Source: Azospirillum doebereinerae
GTDB lineage: Bacteria; Pseudomonadota; Alphaproteobacteria; Azospirillales; Azospirillaceae
Assembly (NCBI RefSeq): GCF_003989665.1
Contig: NZ_RZIJ01000015.1
Span: 1 to 64,000, forward strand
Direction of reading: 5' to 3'
DNA length: 64,000 bases
Within the stretch, counting starts at the first letter, position 1; every line of letters starts with the position of its first letter. The translations under genes were made by a program, and so were the position numbers. Of this stretch, positions 1-10,457 are shown in pieces. The notes below the pieces were generated by a model. The model made no database searches and was not told the origin of the DNA. It was given only the letters and a program-made list of their open reading frames with translations.

Positions 1-3000
1 TTGACGATCAGCAGTGCGCTGGTGTCCCCGGCGGCGGGCGAGGTGCTCAGCGTGGTGATCGCCGGGGTGCCGGCGGGGGCGGTGCTGTCGGCGGGCAGCG
101 ACAACGGTGACGGGACCTGGACGCTGACGGGCGCGCAGCTTTCGGGCTTGACGCTGACGCCGCCGGCCGAGTTCAGCGGCAGCCTCGGCTTGACCGTGAC
201 GGCGACGGCCTCGGTGAACGGCACGCAGGCCAGCCACAGCGAGGCGCTGACGGTCAACGTGGCCGCGGTGGCCGACGCGCCCAGCCTGACTGTGGCGGCG
301 GCCTATGGCCTGGAGGATCACGCGATCGGTCTGAGCATCGCCGCGCATCTTGCCGACATCGACGGGTCGGAGAGTCTGAGCCTGATCATTTCCGGTGTTC
401 CGGCCGGAGCGGTGCTGTCGGCCGGGGTGAACAACGGCAACGGAAGCTGGACGTTGACCGGAGCCCAACTGTCGGGCCTGACGCTGACGCCGCCGCACGA
501 CTTCAGCGGCACCATCGGCCTGAGCGTCACCGCCCAGGCGACCGAGGCCACGGGCGGGTCGGCGACGACGGTGCTCAGCCTGCCGGTGTCGGTCGCGGGC
601 GTGGCCGACACCCCCACGCTGGCGGTGTCGGCGGCGAGCGGCGTTGCCGACACCGCCATCGGCCTGACCATCGCGGCCGCCCTCCAGGACACCGACCTGT
701 CGGAAACGCTGTCGGTCCGCATCTCCGGCGTTCCGGCGGGGGCGCAGCTGTCGCATGGCCTGCTCACCGCTTCGGCCGGGGGCTTCACGGAGTGGACGCT
801 GTCCGCCGCCGACCTGACGGGCCTCACGATCACGCCGCCTTCCCATTACACCGGCGTGATGGACCTGACGGTCCAGGCGATCTCCACCGAGTCCGACGGC
901 GACAGCGCGATGAGTGCCGCCAGCCATCTCGCGGTCACGGTCGGGTCGTCGAGCGGGTCGGGCGGTTCGTCCGGCGTCACCCTGAACCTCGGCGTGGTGG
1001 CCGGGGTCGAGGACACCCCGGTCGCGCTGAACCTGCTGGGCAGCCTGAGCGGGCTGTTGGGCTCGGCCACGCTCGACTCGGTGATCGTCACCGGGGTCGG
1101 CAACGCGACGCTCAGCGCCGGGGTGCGGCTGCCGGACGGCTCCTACCTGCTGACGCCGGCCCAGTTGGCCGGGCTGACGCTGATCCCGCCGCTCGACGCG
1201 TCGGGGGACTACACGCTGGGCGCCACCGTCAACCTCGGCGGCGGCCAGCTCGGGACGAGCGTCTCGGCCAGCCTGGACGTCCACGTCGTCGGCGTGGCCG
1301 ATGCCCCGACCCTGTCGGTGTCGGGATCAGCGGGAGCCTATGCGTCGGCGATCCCGCTCAACATCGCCGGAGCCCTCACCGACACCAGCGGGACCGAGCA
1401 TCTCCACTACATGATCGGCGTCGCCGCCGGCGCGCATCTGTCGGCGGGCATCAACAACGGCGACGGTACCTGGACGGTGCTGCCGTCGCAGCTTGCCGGG
1501 CTGACGGTGACGCCGCCCTACGGCTTCTCCGGCAACCTGCCGATCACCGTCACCGCCGTGTCGCAGGAGGTCAACGGCGACGCCGCCTACACCCAGCAGT
1601 CCCTGACCGTCGCCGTCGCGGCGCCGATCCTGCCCACTCCGGTGTCGCTCCATGGGACGGAGGACATCGCAATCGACCTCGGAGCGACGCTGCTGTCGCT
1701 CAACCTCGGGACCATCGCCAGCATCGGCATCACCGAACTTCCGGCCGGCGCCACGCTGTCGTCCGGCGGTTTGCTGAACCTCGACGCCGCCGACATCAGC
1801 GTTGGCCTGCTGAACAACCTGACGCTGCACATGCCGGCCCACTACTCCGGCGACTTCCAGCTGAAGGCGGGGATCAAGCTGCTCGGCGGCCTGGTGACTC
1901 TCGAGTATCCGTTGACCGGCCACATCGATCCGGTCGCCGACCAGCCGACGCTCACCGTTGGGGGGACGATCAGCGGCACCGAGGACCAGCCGATCCCGCT
2001 CGGCATCTCCGGCAGCCTCGTCGATCTCGACGGGTCGGAGACGCTGTCCTTCACCGTCGCCGGCCTGCCGGAGGGAGCCCGGCTCAGCGCCGGTCACGTC
2101 GATCCGATGAGTGGCACCTGGACGCTGACGGCCGCCGAACTGGTCGGCCTGTCGATCCTGCCACCGCCGGACTTCAGCGGGTCGATCGCGCTGACCATCG
2201 GCGCGGTCGCGGCCGAACAGCTGGGCGGGTCCGCCGTGACGCTGAAGCCGGTGACCATCACCATCGCGCCGGTCACCGACACGCCGGTGCTGGCCCTGCC
2301 CGCCGCCACCGGATCGGAGGACAGCGCCATCCCGCTGACCATCGGCGTCGCCGCCGGCGACATCGACGGGTCGGAGACCATCACCGGCCTGCAGGTTTCC
2401 GGCCTTCCCGCCGGGGCGAGCCTCAACCATGGCACCGCGTTGGGGAACGGGGTCTATGCCCTCACCACGGCCGATCTGGTCGGGCTGACGCTGACGCCGC
2501 CAGCCAATTATGCGGGCACGCTGTCGCTGACGGTGACCGCAACCGCCAAGGACGGCACCGCCGTCGCGGCGTCGGCCAGCGGGTCGCTGTCGGTGACGGG
2601 GCAGCCGGTGGCCGACGCGCCGCTGCTGACGGTCGCCGACGGCAGCGGTCCGTCGGGTCATGACATCGCCCTTAACATCGGCGCGGCGCTGGTCGATGCG
2701 GACGGCTCGGAGGTTCTCTCGGTCACGGTCGCCGGCCTGCCGGCGGGGGCCAGATTGTCGGCCGGCCTGAACAACGGCAACGGCAGCTGGACGCTGAGCA
2801 GCGAGCAGCTCGCCGGGCTGACGCTGACGCCACCGGCCGGCTTCTCCGGCACCCTGGCGCTGACCGTCACCGCCATCGCGTTGGACGGCGGCCTCCAGGC
2901 CAGTCACAGCGAAGCCCTGACGGTGACGGTCACTCCGGTGGCCGACGCACCGACGCTCAGCGTGGCCGCGTCCAGCGGCGTGGAGGACCAACCGGTCGCC

Positions 3001-6000
3001 CTGAGCATCAGCGCGGCCTTGGCGACGCCGGTGCCGGGGGAGGTGCTGTCGGTCACGGTGTCGGGCGTTCCGTCCGGTGCGGTGCTGTCGGCGGGGACGA
3101 ACAACGGGGACGGGACTTGGACGCTGACGGGCGCGCAGCTCGGCGGATTGACGCTGACGCCGCCGTCCGACTTCAGCGGTTCCCTGAGCCTGACGGTGAC
3201 GGCGACATCCTCGGTGAACGGCACCCAGGCCAGCCACAGCGAGACGCTGACGGTGACGGTCGCTCCGGTGGCCGACGCGCCGGGCCTGACCGTGCTGCCG
3301 GCCAGCGGGTTGGAGGACCAGGCGATCGCCTTGAGCATCGGCGCGGCCCTAGCGGCGCCAGCGGCGGGGGAGACCCTGAGCGTGGTGATCGGTGGCGTTC
3401 CGTCCGGGGCGGTGTTGTCGGCGGGTGTGAACAACGGCAATGGCACCTGGACGCTGACAGGCGCACAACTGTCGGGCCTGAAGCTGACGCCGCCGCATGA
3501 TTTCAGCGGCAGCATCGGCTTGACGGTGACGGCGACGTCCTCGGTGAACGGCACTCAAGCCAGCCACAGCGAGACGCTGGCGGTGACGGTCGCTCCGGTA
3601 GCCGACGCGCCGACGCTCAGCGTGGCATCGGCCAGCGGCAGCGAGGACCAAGCCATCGCCTTGAGCATCAGCAGCGCGCTGGTGTCCCCAGCGGCCGGCG
3701 AAGCGTTGTCGGTGACGGTGTCGGGCGTTCCGTCCGGGGCGGTGTTGTCGGCGGGTGTGAACAATGGGAACGGCACCTGGACGTTGACGGCGGCGCAGCT
3801 CTCGGGCCTGAAGCTGACGCCGCCGCATGATTTCAGCGGCAGCATCGCTTTGACGGTGACGGCCACATCCTCGGTGAACGGTACCCAGGCCAGCCACAGC
3901 GAAGCGCTGGCGGTGACGGTCACCGTGGCGGCGGTCGCCGATGCGCCGAACCTGACGGTGCTGCCGGCCAGCGGGTTGGAAGATCAAGCGATCGCCTTGA
4001 GCATCGGCGCGGCCCTGGCGGCACCGGCGGCGGGGGAGACCTTGAGCGTGGTGATCGGTGGCGTTCCGTCCGGGGCGGTGCTGTCGGCGGGGACGAACAA
4101 CGGCAACGGCACCTGGACGCTGACGGGGGCGCAGCTCTCGGGGCTGACGATCACGCCGCCGCATGATTTCAGCGGCAGCATCGCTTTGACGGTGACGGCG
4201 ACGTCCTCAGTGAACGGCACCCAGGCCAGCCACAGCGAAGCACTGATGGTCACCGTGGCGGCGGTCGCCGATTCGCCGAACCTGACGATGCTGCCGGCCA
4301 GCGGGTTGGAGGATCAAGCGATCGCCTTGAGCATTGGCGCCGCCTTGGCGGCTCCGGCGGCGGGGGAGACCTTGAGCGTGGTGATCGGTGGCGTTCCGTC
4401 CGGGGCGGTGCTGTCGGCGGGGACGAACAACGGCAACGGCACCTGGACGCTGACGGGGGCGCAGCTCTCGGGGCTGACGATCACGCCGCCGCATGATTTC
4501 AGCGGCAGCATCGCTTTGACGGTGACGGCCACATCCTTGGTGAACGGCACCCAGGCCAGCCACAGCGAGGCGCTGGCGGTGACGGTCGTTCCGGTGGCCG
4601 ACGCGCCGAGCCTCAGCGTGGCGTCGGCCAGCGGCAGCGAGGACCAAGCCATCGCCTTGAGCATCAGCAGCGCGCTGGTGTCCCCAGCGGCGGGCGAAGT
4701 ACTCAGCGTGGTGATCGCCGGGGTGCCGGCGGGGGCGGTGTTGTCGGCGGGTGTGAACAGCGGCAACGGCACGTGGACGCTGACGGCGGCGCAGCTCTCG
4801 GGCCTGACGATCACGCCGCCGCACGACTTCAGCGGCAGCATCGGGCTGACGGTGACGGCGACGTCCTCGGTGAACGGCACCCAGGCCAGCCACAGCGAGG
4901 CATTGACGGTCAGCGTGGCGGCGGTGGCCGATGCGCCGAGCCTGACTGTGGTGGCGGCCAGCGGGTTGGAGGACCAAGGGATCGCCCTGAGCATCGGCGC
5001 GGCCCTGGCGGCGCCATCGGCGGGGGAGACCCTGAGCGTGGTGATCGGTGGCGTTCCGTCCGGGGCGGTGTTGTCGGCGGGTGTGAACAACGGCAATGGC
5101 ACCTGGACGCTGACAGGCGCACAACTGTCGGGCCTGAAGCTGACGCCGCCGCATGATTTCAGCGGCAGCATCGGCTTGACGGTGACGGCGACGTCCTCGG
5201 TGAACGGCACTCAAGCCAGCCACAGCGAGGCGCTGAGCGTCACCGTGGCGGCGGTGGCCGATGCGCCGAGCCTGACTGTGCTGCCGGCCAGCGGACTGGA
5301 GGACCAGCCGATTGCCCTGAGCATCGGCGCGGCCCTGACGGTTCCGGCGGCCGGCGAAGCGTTGTCGGTGACGGTGTCGGGTGTTCCGTCCGGGGCGGTG
5401 TTGTCGGCTGGGGTGAACAACGGCAACGGCACCTGGACGCTGACGGGGGCGCAGCTCTCGGGCTTGACGATCACGCCGCCGCACGACTTCAGCGGCAGCA
5501 TCGGTCTGACGGTGACGGCGACGTCCTCGGTGAACGGCACCCAGGCCAGTCACAGCGAAGCGCTGAGCGTCACCGTGGCCCCGGTGGCCGACGCGCCGAG
5601 TCTGGCCGTGCTGCCGGCCTATGGCCGGGAGGATCTGGCGATCGGCCTGAACATCGCGGCGCATCTCAAGGACATCGACGGCTCGGAGAGCCTGAGCGTC
5701 ATCGTCTCCGGTATGCCGGCCGGCGCCGTGCTGTCGGCCGGGGTGAACAACGGCAACGGAAGCTGGACGCTGACCGGCGCCCAGCTGTCGGGCCTGACGA
5801 TCACGCCGCCGCACGACTTCAGCGGCACCATCGGCCTGACCGTCACCGCGCGGGCGACCGAGAGCGGGGGCGGGGCGGCGGCGACGGTGCTCAGCCTGCC
5901 GGTGTCGGTCGCGGGCGTGGCCGACACCCCCACGCTCTCCGTGTCGGCGGCGAGCGGCGTCGTGGACACCCCCATCGGCCTGAACATCGCGGCCGCCCTC

Positions 6001-9000
6001 CAGGACACCGACCTGTCGGAGAGCCTGTCGGTGCGGATCGCGGGCGTTCCGGCGGGTGCGCGGCTGTCGCACGGCCTGCTGACCAGCTCGGCCGGCGGCT
6101 TCACGGTGTGGACGCTGGCCGCCGGCGATCTGGCGGGGCTGACGATCACGCCGCCCTGCCACTACACCGGGGTCATGGACCTGACGGTCCGCGCCGTCGC
6201 CACCGAATCCGACGGTGACAGCGCGCTGAGCGCGGCGAGCCATCTGATGGTGACGGTCACGTCGTCTGGCGCGGCGAGCGCCTCGGCCGGCGTCAACCTG
6301 AACCTCGGCGTGGTGGCGGGGGTCGAGGACACCCCGGTGACGCTGAACCTGCTGGGCAGCCTGACCGGCCTGCTTGGATCGGCGACGCTCGACTCGGTGG
6401 TCGTCACCGGTGTCGGCAACGCGACGCTGAGCGCCGGGGTGAAGCTGTCGGACGGGTCCTACCTGCTGACGCCGGCCCAGCTGCTCGGGCTGAAGCTAAT
6501 CCCGCCGCTCGACGTGTCGGGGGACTACACGCTGGGCGCCACCGTCAACCTTGGCGGCAGCCAGCTCGGCACCTCGGTGTCGGCGACGCTGGGGGTGCAC
6601 GTCGTCGGAGCCGCCGACGCGCCGACCCTGTCGGTGTCGGCCGCCGCCGGGGCCTACGCCTCCGCCATTCCTCTGAGCATCACCGGGGCGCTGACCGACA
6701 CGTCCGGCACCGAGCATCTCCACTACATTCTGAACTTGGCCACCGGCGCGCATCTGTCGGCGGGCATCAACAACGGCGACGGCACCTGGACGGTGCTGCC
6801 GTCGCAGTTGGCCGGGCTGACGGTGACGCCGCCCTACGGCTTCTCCGGCAGCCTGCCGATCACGGTCACCGCCGTGTCGCAGGAGGCGGGCGGCGCCGTC
6901 GCCTCGACCTCGAAGGTCCTGGGGGTCACCGTGGCCGCCCCAAGCGCGGCCCTGCTGTCGGCTCTTGCCGGCCTGGTGCCGCTCAACGGGGTGGAGGACG
7001 TCGCCCTCGACCTCGGCGGGACGCTGTTGGCGCTCAACCTGGGCAGCATCGCCAGCCTGTCGATCAGCGGCATCCCGGCGGGGGCCACGCTGTCGTCGGG
7101 CGGGCTGCTCAACATCAGCGCGGGCAACATCAGCGCCAGCCTGCTCGGCGGGCTGAAGCTGAACATGCCGGCCAACTACTCGGGCGACTTCCAGATCTCG
7201 GCGACGGTCAAGCTGGTCGGGGGCCTGATCACGCTCAACAAGGACATCAACATCCACGTCGCCCCGGTGGTCGACCTGCCGACCCTGACGGTCGGCGCGA
7301 CGATCAACGGCACCGAGGACCAGGCGGTCGGCCTGAACATCGCCGGCGGCCTCGTCGATCTCGACGGGTCGGAGGCGCTGTCCTTCACCGTCGCCGGCCT
7401 GCCGGCCGGGGTGCGGCTCAGCGCCGGGCACGTCAACCCGACCAGCGGCGCCTGGACACTGACGGCCGCCGAGCTGGTCGGCCTGAAGCTGCTGCCGCCG
7501 CCCGACTACAGCGGGACGATCACGCTCTCCATCGGGGCGGTCGCGACCGAGCTGCTGGGCGGGGCCGGCGTCACGCTGAAGCCGCTGACCATCACCATCG
7601 CCCCGGTGACCGACACGCCGGTCCTGGCGCTTCCCACGGCGGTCGGGTCGGAGGACAGCGCCATCCCGTTGACCATCGGCGTCGCCGCCGGCGACATCGA
7701 CGGGTCGGAGACCATCACCGGGCTGGTGGTGTCGGGCCTGCCGGCCGGCGCCACGCTGAACCACGGGACGCCGCTGGGCAACGGGTCGTATTCGCTGACC
7801 ACCGCCGATCTGATCGGGCTGACGATCACGCCGCCGGCCAACTACGCCGGCACCCTGGCGCTGACCGTCACGGCCACGGCCAAGGACGGCGCCGCCGCCG
7901 CGGCCTCGGCCAGCGGCTCGCTGTCGGTGACGGTGAAGCCGGTGGCCGACGCGCCCACCCTGACGGTCGCCAACTGCACCGGCCAGCAGGGCCATGACAT
8001 CGCGCTGAACATCGGCGCGTCGCTGGTCGACACCGACGCGTCGGAGGTGCTGTCGGTGGTGGTCGCCGGGCTGCCGGCCGGAGCCGTCCTGTCGGCCGGG
8101 CTGAACAACGGCGACGGCACCTGGACCCTGACCGGCGCCCAGCTCGCCGGGCTGAAGCTGCACACGGCGGCGGGCTTCTCGGGCGACGTCAACCTCACGG
8201 TCACCGCCCACGCGCTGGACGGCGGGATCGGTCCCTGCAACCAGTCGCTGGCCGACAGCACGGCCACGATGACGGTCCATGTCCAGCCGGAGATCGCGGC
8301 GCCGCATCTGGCCCTGCCCGACGTGACGCTGGTGGAGAACACGTCGGTCCTGCTCGACCTCGGGGTCGGGCTGCACGGCCTGAACATCCTGGCCGACCTC
8401 AGCGTCACCGTCGCCGGGCTGCCGGTGGGGGCGGGCCTGTCGGCCGGGACGCACAACCAGGACGGAAGCTGGACGATCCAGGCGGCCCAGCTGGCCGGGC
8501 TGCGGCTGACGCCGCCGCTCGACAGCACCGCCGACTTCACCCTGACGGTCACGGCGTCGGCCCACGCCGCCGGGCTCGCCGCGGTGGAGACCAGCGGGTC
8601 GCTCCACGTCACGGTGCTTCCGGATCTGGGCGACAGCTCGTTGCTGCACGCCGGCTTCGCCATCGCGCCGTCGCTGGGGCTGTCGGTGCTCGGCACCCAG
8701 ATCGTCGCCGGGGCGACCATCACCCTGGACAGCGGTCTCCACAGCGGCGATTGTCTGACCCTGGGCGGCCTGCACACCGAGACCGACGCGTCGGGGCATC
8801 TCCTGATCGCCGGCACCGGCATCCAGGTGACGGGTGGCGGCTACGACGCGCAGCACCACACGCTGACGCTCAGCGGCAACGCTTCGGCGTCGGTCTACGA
8901 GTCGGTGCTGCGGTCCATCCACCTCGACCCGTCGAACGACGGCGGCAGCCGGTCCATCGCTATTGACCTGCTCGACGGCAACGGGCACGCTATCGCCCTG

Positions 9001-9231
9001 GGCCATCAGGCGATCACACTCGACGTCGGGTTGGACGGTTCGGCGACCGGCACGGTTCTGGGCGGCGTGCTCGGGCTTGTGGACGGAGCGTTGGGTGGCT
9101 TGGCCGGGGCCGGGTTGGGCCTCGATCTGGGTTCGCTCGGCGACGCCTTGGCCGGCCACACCGACGGCGGGGCCACGTCCTCGCCCGTGGACGATCATCT
9201 CCACAACGCGACAAACTACCTGCATGCCTAG
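1..9231 (+). CDS. Giant repetitive surface/adhesin-like protein (5' end outside window)
   Basis: The frame is open from the first base to a TAG at 9229, giving at least 3076 residues; the true start is upstream of the window. Almost all of it is tandem units of about 110 residues with the recurring pattern VADAP...LSV...ED..I.L.I...L, then G.LSAG...G.G.WTLT..QL.GL.LTPP, then SG...LTVTA. This is typical of Ig/cadherin-like beta-sandwich repeats in large secreted adhesins. The last 250 residues or so differ and end in a Gly/Leu/Asp-rich tail. I see no RTX calcium nonapeptides and no LPXTG-type anchor; a C-terminal type I secretion signal is possible but only inferred. Cys is nearly absent. The stop overlaps the ATG of the next gene by 8 bp, so expression is probably coupled to the regulators downstream. 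Surface localisation and adhesion are inferences from the family. Confidence 0.85.
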   Translation: MTISSALVSPAAGEVLSVVIAGVPAGAVLSAGSDNGDGTWTLTGAQLSGLTLTPPAEFSGSLGLTVTATASVNGTQASHSEALTVNVAAVADAPSLTVAAAYGLEDHAIGLSIAAHLADIDGSESLSLIISGVPAGAVLSAGVNNGNGSWTLTGAQLSGLTLTPPHDFSGTIGLSVTAQATEATGGSATTVLSLPVSVAGVADTPTLAVSAASGVADTAIGLTIAAALQDTDLSETLSVRISGVPAGAQLSHGLLTASAGGFTEWTLSAADLTGLTITPPSHYTGVMDLTVQAISTESDGDSAMSAASHLAVTVGSSSGSGGSSGVTLNLGVVAGVEDTPVALNLLGSLSGLLGSATLDSVIVTGVGNATLSAGVRLPDGSYLLTPAQLAGLTLIPPLDASGDYTLGATVNLGGGQLGTSVSASLDVHVVGVADAPTLSVSGSAGAYASAIPLNIAGALTDTSGTEHLHYMIGVAAGAHLSAGINNGDGTWTVLPSQLAGLTVTPPYGFSGNLPITVTAVSQEVNGDAAYTQQSLTVAVAAPILPTPVSLHGTEDIAIDLGATLLSLNLGTIASIGITELPAGATLSSGGLLNLDAADISVGLLNNLTLHMPAHYSGDFQLKAGIKLLGGLVTLEYPLTGHIDPVADQPTLTVGGTISGTEDQPIPLGISGSLVDLDGSETLSFTVAGLPEGARLSAGHVDPMSGTWTLTAAELVGLSILPPPDFSGSIALTIGAVAAEQLGGSAVTLKPVTITIAPVTDTPVLALPAATGSEDSAIPLTIGVAAGDIDGSETITGLQVSGLPAGASLNHGTALGNGVYALTTADLVGLTLTPPANYAGTLSLTVTATAKDGTAVAASASGSLSVTGQPVADAPLLTVADGSGPSGHDIALNIGAALVDADGSEVLSVTVAGLPAGARLSAGLNNGNGSWTLSSEQLAGLTLTPPAGFSGTLALTVTAIALDGGLQASHSEALTVTVTPVADAPTLSVAASSGVEDQPVALSISAALATPVPGEVLSVTVSGVPSGAVLSAGTNNGDGTWTLTGAQLGGLTLTPPSDFSGSLSLTVTATSSVNGTQASHSETLTVTVAPVADAPGLTVLPASGLEDQAIALSIGAALAAPAAGETLSVVIGGVPSGAVLSAGVNNGNGTWTLTGAQLSGLKLTPPHDFSGSIGLTVTATSSVNGTQASHSETLAVTVAPVADAPTLSVASASGSEDQAIALSISSALVSPAAGEALSVTVSGVPSGAVLSAGVNNGNGTWTLTAAQLSGLKLTPPHDFSGSIALTVTATSSVNGTQASHSEALAVTVTVAAVADAPNLTVLPASGLEDQAIALSIGAALAAPAAGETLSVVIGGVPSGAVLSAGTNNGNGTWTLTGAQLSGLTITPPHDFSGSIALTVTATSSVNGTQASHSEALMVTVAAVADSPNLTMLPASGLEDQAIALSIGAALAAPAAGETLSVVIGGVPSGAVLSAGTNNGNGTWTLTGAQLSGLTITPPHDFSGSIALTVTATSLVNGTQASHSEALAVTVVPVADAPSLSVASASGSEDQAIALSISSALVSPAAGEVLSVVIAGVPAGAVLSAGVNSGNGTWTLTAAQLSGLTITPPHDFSGSIGLTVTATSSVNGTQASHSEALTVSVAAVADAPSLTVVAASGLEDQGIALSIGAALAAPSAGETLSVVIGGVPSGAVLSAGVNNGNGTWTLTGAQLSGLKLTPPHDFSGSIGLTVTATSSVNGTQASHSEALSVTVAAVADAPSLTVLPASGLEDQPIALSIGAALTVPAAGEALSVTVSGVPSGAVLSAGVNNGNGTWTLTGAQLSGLTITPPHDFSGSIGLTVTATSSVNGTQASHSEALSVTVAPVADAPSLAVLPAYGREDLAIGLNIAAHLKDIDGSESLSVIVSGMPAGAVLSAGVNNGNGSWTLTGAQLSGLTITPPHDFSGTIGLTVTARATESGGGAAATVLSLPVSVAGVADTPTLSVSAASGVVDTPIGLNIAAALQDTDLSESLSVRIAGVPAGARLSHGLLTSSAGGFTVWTLAAGDLAGLTITPPCHYTGVMDLTVRAVATESDGDSALSAASHLMVTVTSSGAASASAGVNLNLGVVAGVEDTPVTLNLLGSLTGLLGSATLDSVVVTGVGNATLSAGVKLSDGSYLLTPAQLLGLKLIPPLDVSGDYTLGATVNLGGSQLGTSVSATLGVHVVGAADAPTLSVSAAAGAYASAIPLSITGALTDTSGTEHLHYILNLATGAHLSAGINNGDGTWTVLPSQLAGLTVTPPYGFSGSLPITVTAVSQEAGGAVASTSKVLGVTVAAPSAALLSALAGLVPLNGVEDVALDLGGTLLALNLGSIASLSISGIPAGATLSSGGLLNISAGNISASLLGGLKLNMPANYSGDFQISATVKLVGGLITLNKDINIHVAPVVDLPTLTVGATINGTEDQAVGLNIAGGLVDLDGSEALSFTVAGLPAGVRLSAGHVNPTSGAWTLTAAELVGLKLLPPPDYSGTITLSIGAVATELLGGAGVTLKPLTITIAPVTDTPVLALPTAVGSEDSAIPLTIGVAAGDIDGSETITGLVVSGLPAGATLNHGTPLGNGSYSLTTADLIGLTITPPANYAGTLALTVTATAKDGAAAAASASGSLSVTVKPVADAPTLTVANCTGQQGHDIALNIGASLVDTDASEVLSVVVAGLPAGAVLSAGLNNGDGTWTLTGAQLAGLKLHTAAGFSGDVNLTVTAHALDGGIGPCNQSLADSTATMTVHVQPEIAAPHLALPDVTLVENTSVLLDLGVGLHGLNILADLSVTVAGLPVGAGLSAGTHNQDGSWTIQAAQLAGLRLTPPLDSTADFTLTVTASAHAAGLAAVETSGSLHVTVLPDLGDSSLLHAGFAIAPSLGLSVLGTQIVAGATITLDSGLHSGDCLTLGGLHTETDASGHLLIAGTGIQVTGGGYDAQHHTLTLSGNASASVYESVLRSIHLDPSNDGGSRSIAIDLLDGNGHAIALGHQAITLDVGLDGSATGTVLGGVLGLVDGALGGLAGAGLGLDLGSLGDALAGHTDGGATSSPVDDHLHNATNYLHA
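271..2940 (+). repeat. Copy A of a ~2.7-kb internal duplication in the giant gene
   Basis: A run of diverged repeat units (residues about 90-980) recurs in the same order and with the same unit-specific features at 5587-8280. Shared markers are the AYG.ED.AIGL unit, the LQDTDLSE unit, a Ser/Gly or Ser/Ala linker before VNLNLG/VTLNLG, the TEHLHY unit and the SEDSAIPLTIG unit. Small indels (about 18 bp net) separate the copies. Confidence 0.85.
2941..5586 (+). repeat. Eight near-identical 330-bp tandem units
   Basis: The GCCGA(C/T) that opens each VADAP/VADSP unit recurs at 2941, 3271, 3601, 3937, 4267, 4597, 4927, 5257 and 5587. Spacing is exactly 330 bp (110 codons), except one unit with a 6-bp insertion adding a Thr-Val pair. 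Long stretches are identical between units, which suggests recent amplification or gene conversion. Confidence 0.9.
5587..8280 (+). repeat. Copy B of the ~2.7-kb internal duplication
   Basis: Counterpart of 271-2940, lying on the other side of the homogenised 330-bp array. Unit order matches copy A; the last unit diverges towards its end, where a segment containing Cys and Asn replaces the ASHSEAL motif. Confidence 0.85.
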
Positions 9232-10444
9232 CAACAGACTGCGCGTCTTGTGTGTCGATGACAGCCCGTGCATGCGGGAGATGCTGGTTACCAGCTTGGT
9301 TCGTCTTGGTTACGAAGTGGTGCCGGTGGCCGATGGGTACGAGGCGTTGGCGGCGCTGCGCTCGGACCCCAGCATCTCCCTGGTGATCAGCGATTGGATG
9401 ATGCCCGGCATCACCGGGGTGGAGCTTTGCCAGCGAATCCGCGACCTGCCGCGCCCCAACCACATCCATGTGATGCTGTTGACGGCGCGGCAGGGCCAGG
9501 AGAACTTCCTGGAGGCGATGGCGGCCGGCGCCGACGACTTCCTGAACAAGCCGGTGGACATGCCGACCCTGTCGGCCCGCCTGCGGGTCGCCGAACGGAT
9601 CCTGACGCTCCAGCAGCGCATGCAGCGCAACAACTCGCTGCTGGCCCAGGCCAACCAGAAGCTCCGCACCGCCTACCGCCGCCTGCACGAGGACATGGAG
9701 GCGGCGGCCCGCACCCAGCGCAGCCTGCTGCCCAAGCCCTCGCTGGCGCTGGGGGCCGCCCGCTTCTCGGCGGCGCTGACGCCCTCCACCTCGATTTCCG
9801 GCGACATCTACAATTACCAGACCCTGCCGGACGGCTCGGTCGGGTTCTACGTGCTCGACGTCGCCGGGCATGGCGCGCGTGCCGCGCTGATGTCGGTGAT
9901 GCTGTGCCGGCTGTTGAACGCCGAGACCTTCGTCAGCAAGGAGGACGGCGTCACGCCCAGGGCGCCGGACGCCATCGTCGCCGACCTGAACCGCCAGTTC
10001 CAATCCGACGACAGCGTCGCGGACTACTTCACCATGATCTGCGGGGTGCTGAGCCGCGATGGGCGGACCATGCGCCTGTGCCAGGCCGGGCACCCGCACC
10101 CGGTGATCCTGCCGGTGCGCGGACGGCCCCACACGGTCGGCACCGGCGGTTTCCCGGTCGGTCTGTTCGAGCACGTCGATTACGAGACCATCGAGATCGC
10201 GCTGGAGCCCGGCGACCGGGTCTTCCTCTACTCCGACGGGGTGACCGAGTGCACCTCGGCCGACGGGGCGCTGTATGGTGAGGAACGGCTGCTCCAGGTG
10301 TTGGAGTTGACGCGCGTCGCCCCGCTCGACCGGATGGTGGCGACCCTTCAAGCCGAGCTGCGCGGCTGGCACCAGCGCGACAGCTTCGACGACGACATTT
10401 CGATCGTCGCCTGTGAGATCACGAACCCGACACCGATTTCGTAA
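9224..10444 (+). CDS. Receiver-PP2C (SpoIIE-type) phosphatase response regulator
   Basis: This 406-residue protein joins an N-terminal receiver domain to a C-terminal PPM/SpoIIE serine phosphatase. The receiver has the acidic pair D12-D13, phospho-acceptor D57 (SDWMMPG) and K109. A coiled linker (about 125-170) follows, then the phosphatase with metal-binding motifs DVAGHGA, YSDGVTE and a terminal DDDISIV. Such proteins dephosphorylate a STAS anti-anti-sigma protein when phosphorylated by a sensor kinase, as in the RsbU/RsbP and HsbR families. The chosen ATG overlaps the end of the giant gene (ATGCCTAG), which implies translational coupling. The STAS and HATPase genes directly downstream are its expected partners. 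A start further upstream would run deep inside the giant gene in another frame, so 9224 is preferred. Confidence 0.88.
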   Translation: MPSNRLRVLCVDDSPCMREMLVTSLVRLGYEVVPVADGYEALAALRSDPSISLVISDWMMPGITGVELCQRIRDLPRPNHIHVMLLTARQGQENFLEAMAAGADDFLNKPVDMPTLSARLRVAERILTLQQRMQRNNSLLAQANQKLRTAYRRLHEDMEAAARTQRSLLPKPSLALGAARFSAALTPSTSISGDIYNYQTLPDGSVGFYVLDVAGHGARAALMSVMLCRLLNAETFVSKEDGVTPRAPDAIVADLNRQFQSDDSVADYFTMICGVLSRDGRTMRLCQAGHPHPVILPVRGRPHTVGTGGFPVGLFEHVDYETIEIALEPGDRVFLYSDGVTECTSADGALYGEERLLQVLELTRVAPLDRMVATLQAELRGWHQRDSFDDDISIVACEITNPTPIS

Positions 10445-10457
10445 GGATTCCGAACCG

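Noticed and set aside
8640..9231. RTX calcium-binding repeats at the end of the giant protein
   Set aside because: Gly/Asp-rich sequence is present but there is no GGxGxDxxx nonapeptide series.
6496..9273. 925-codon open frame on the - strand antisense to the giant gene, and similar long antisense frames at 4207-6243 and 1327-3237
   Set aside because: High GC and the repeats keep the antisense frames open. The translations are Arg/Gly/Gln-rich low-complexity sequence with no domains.
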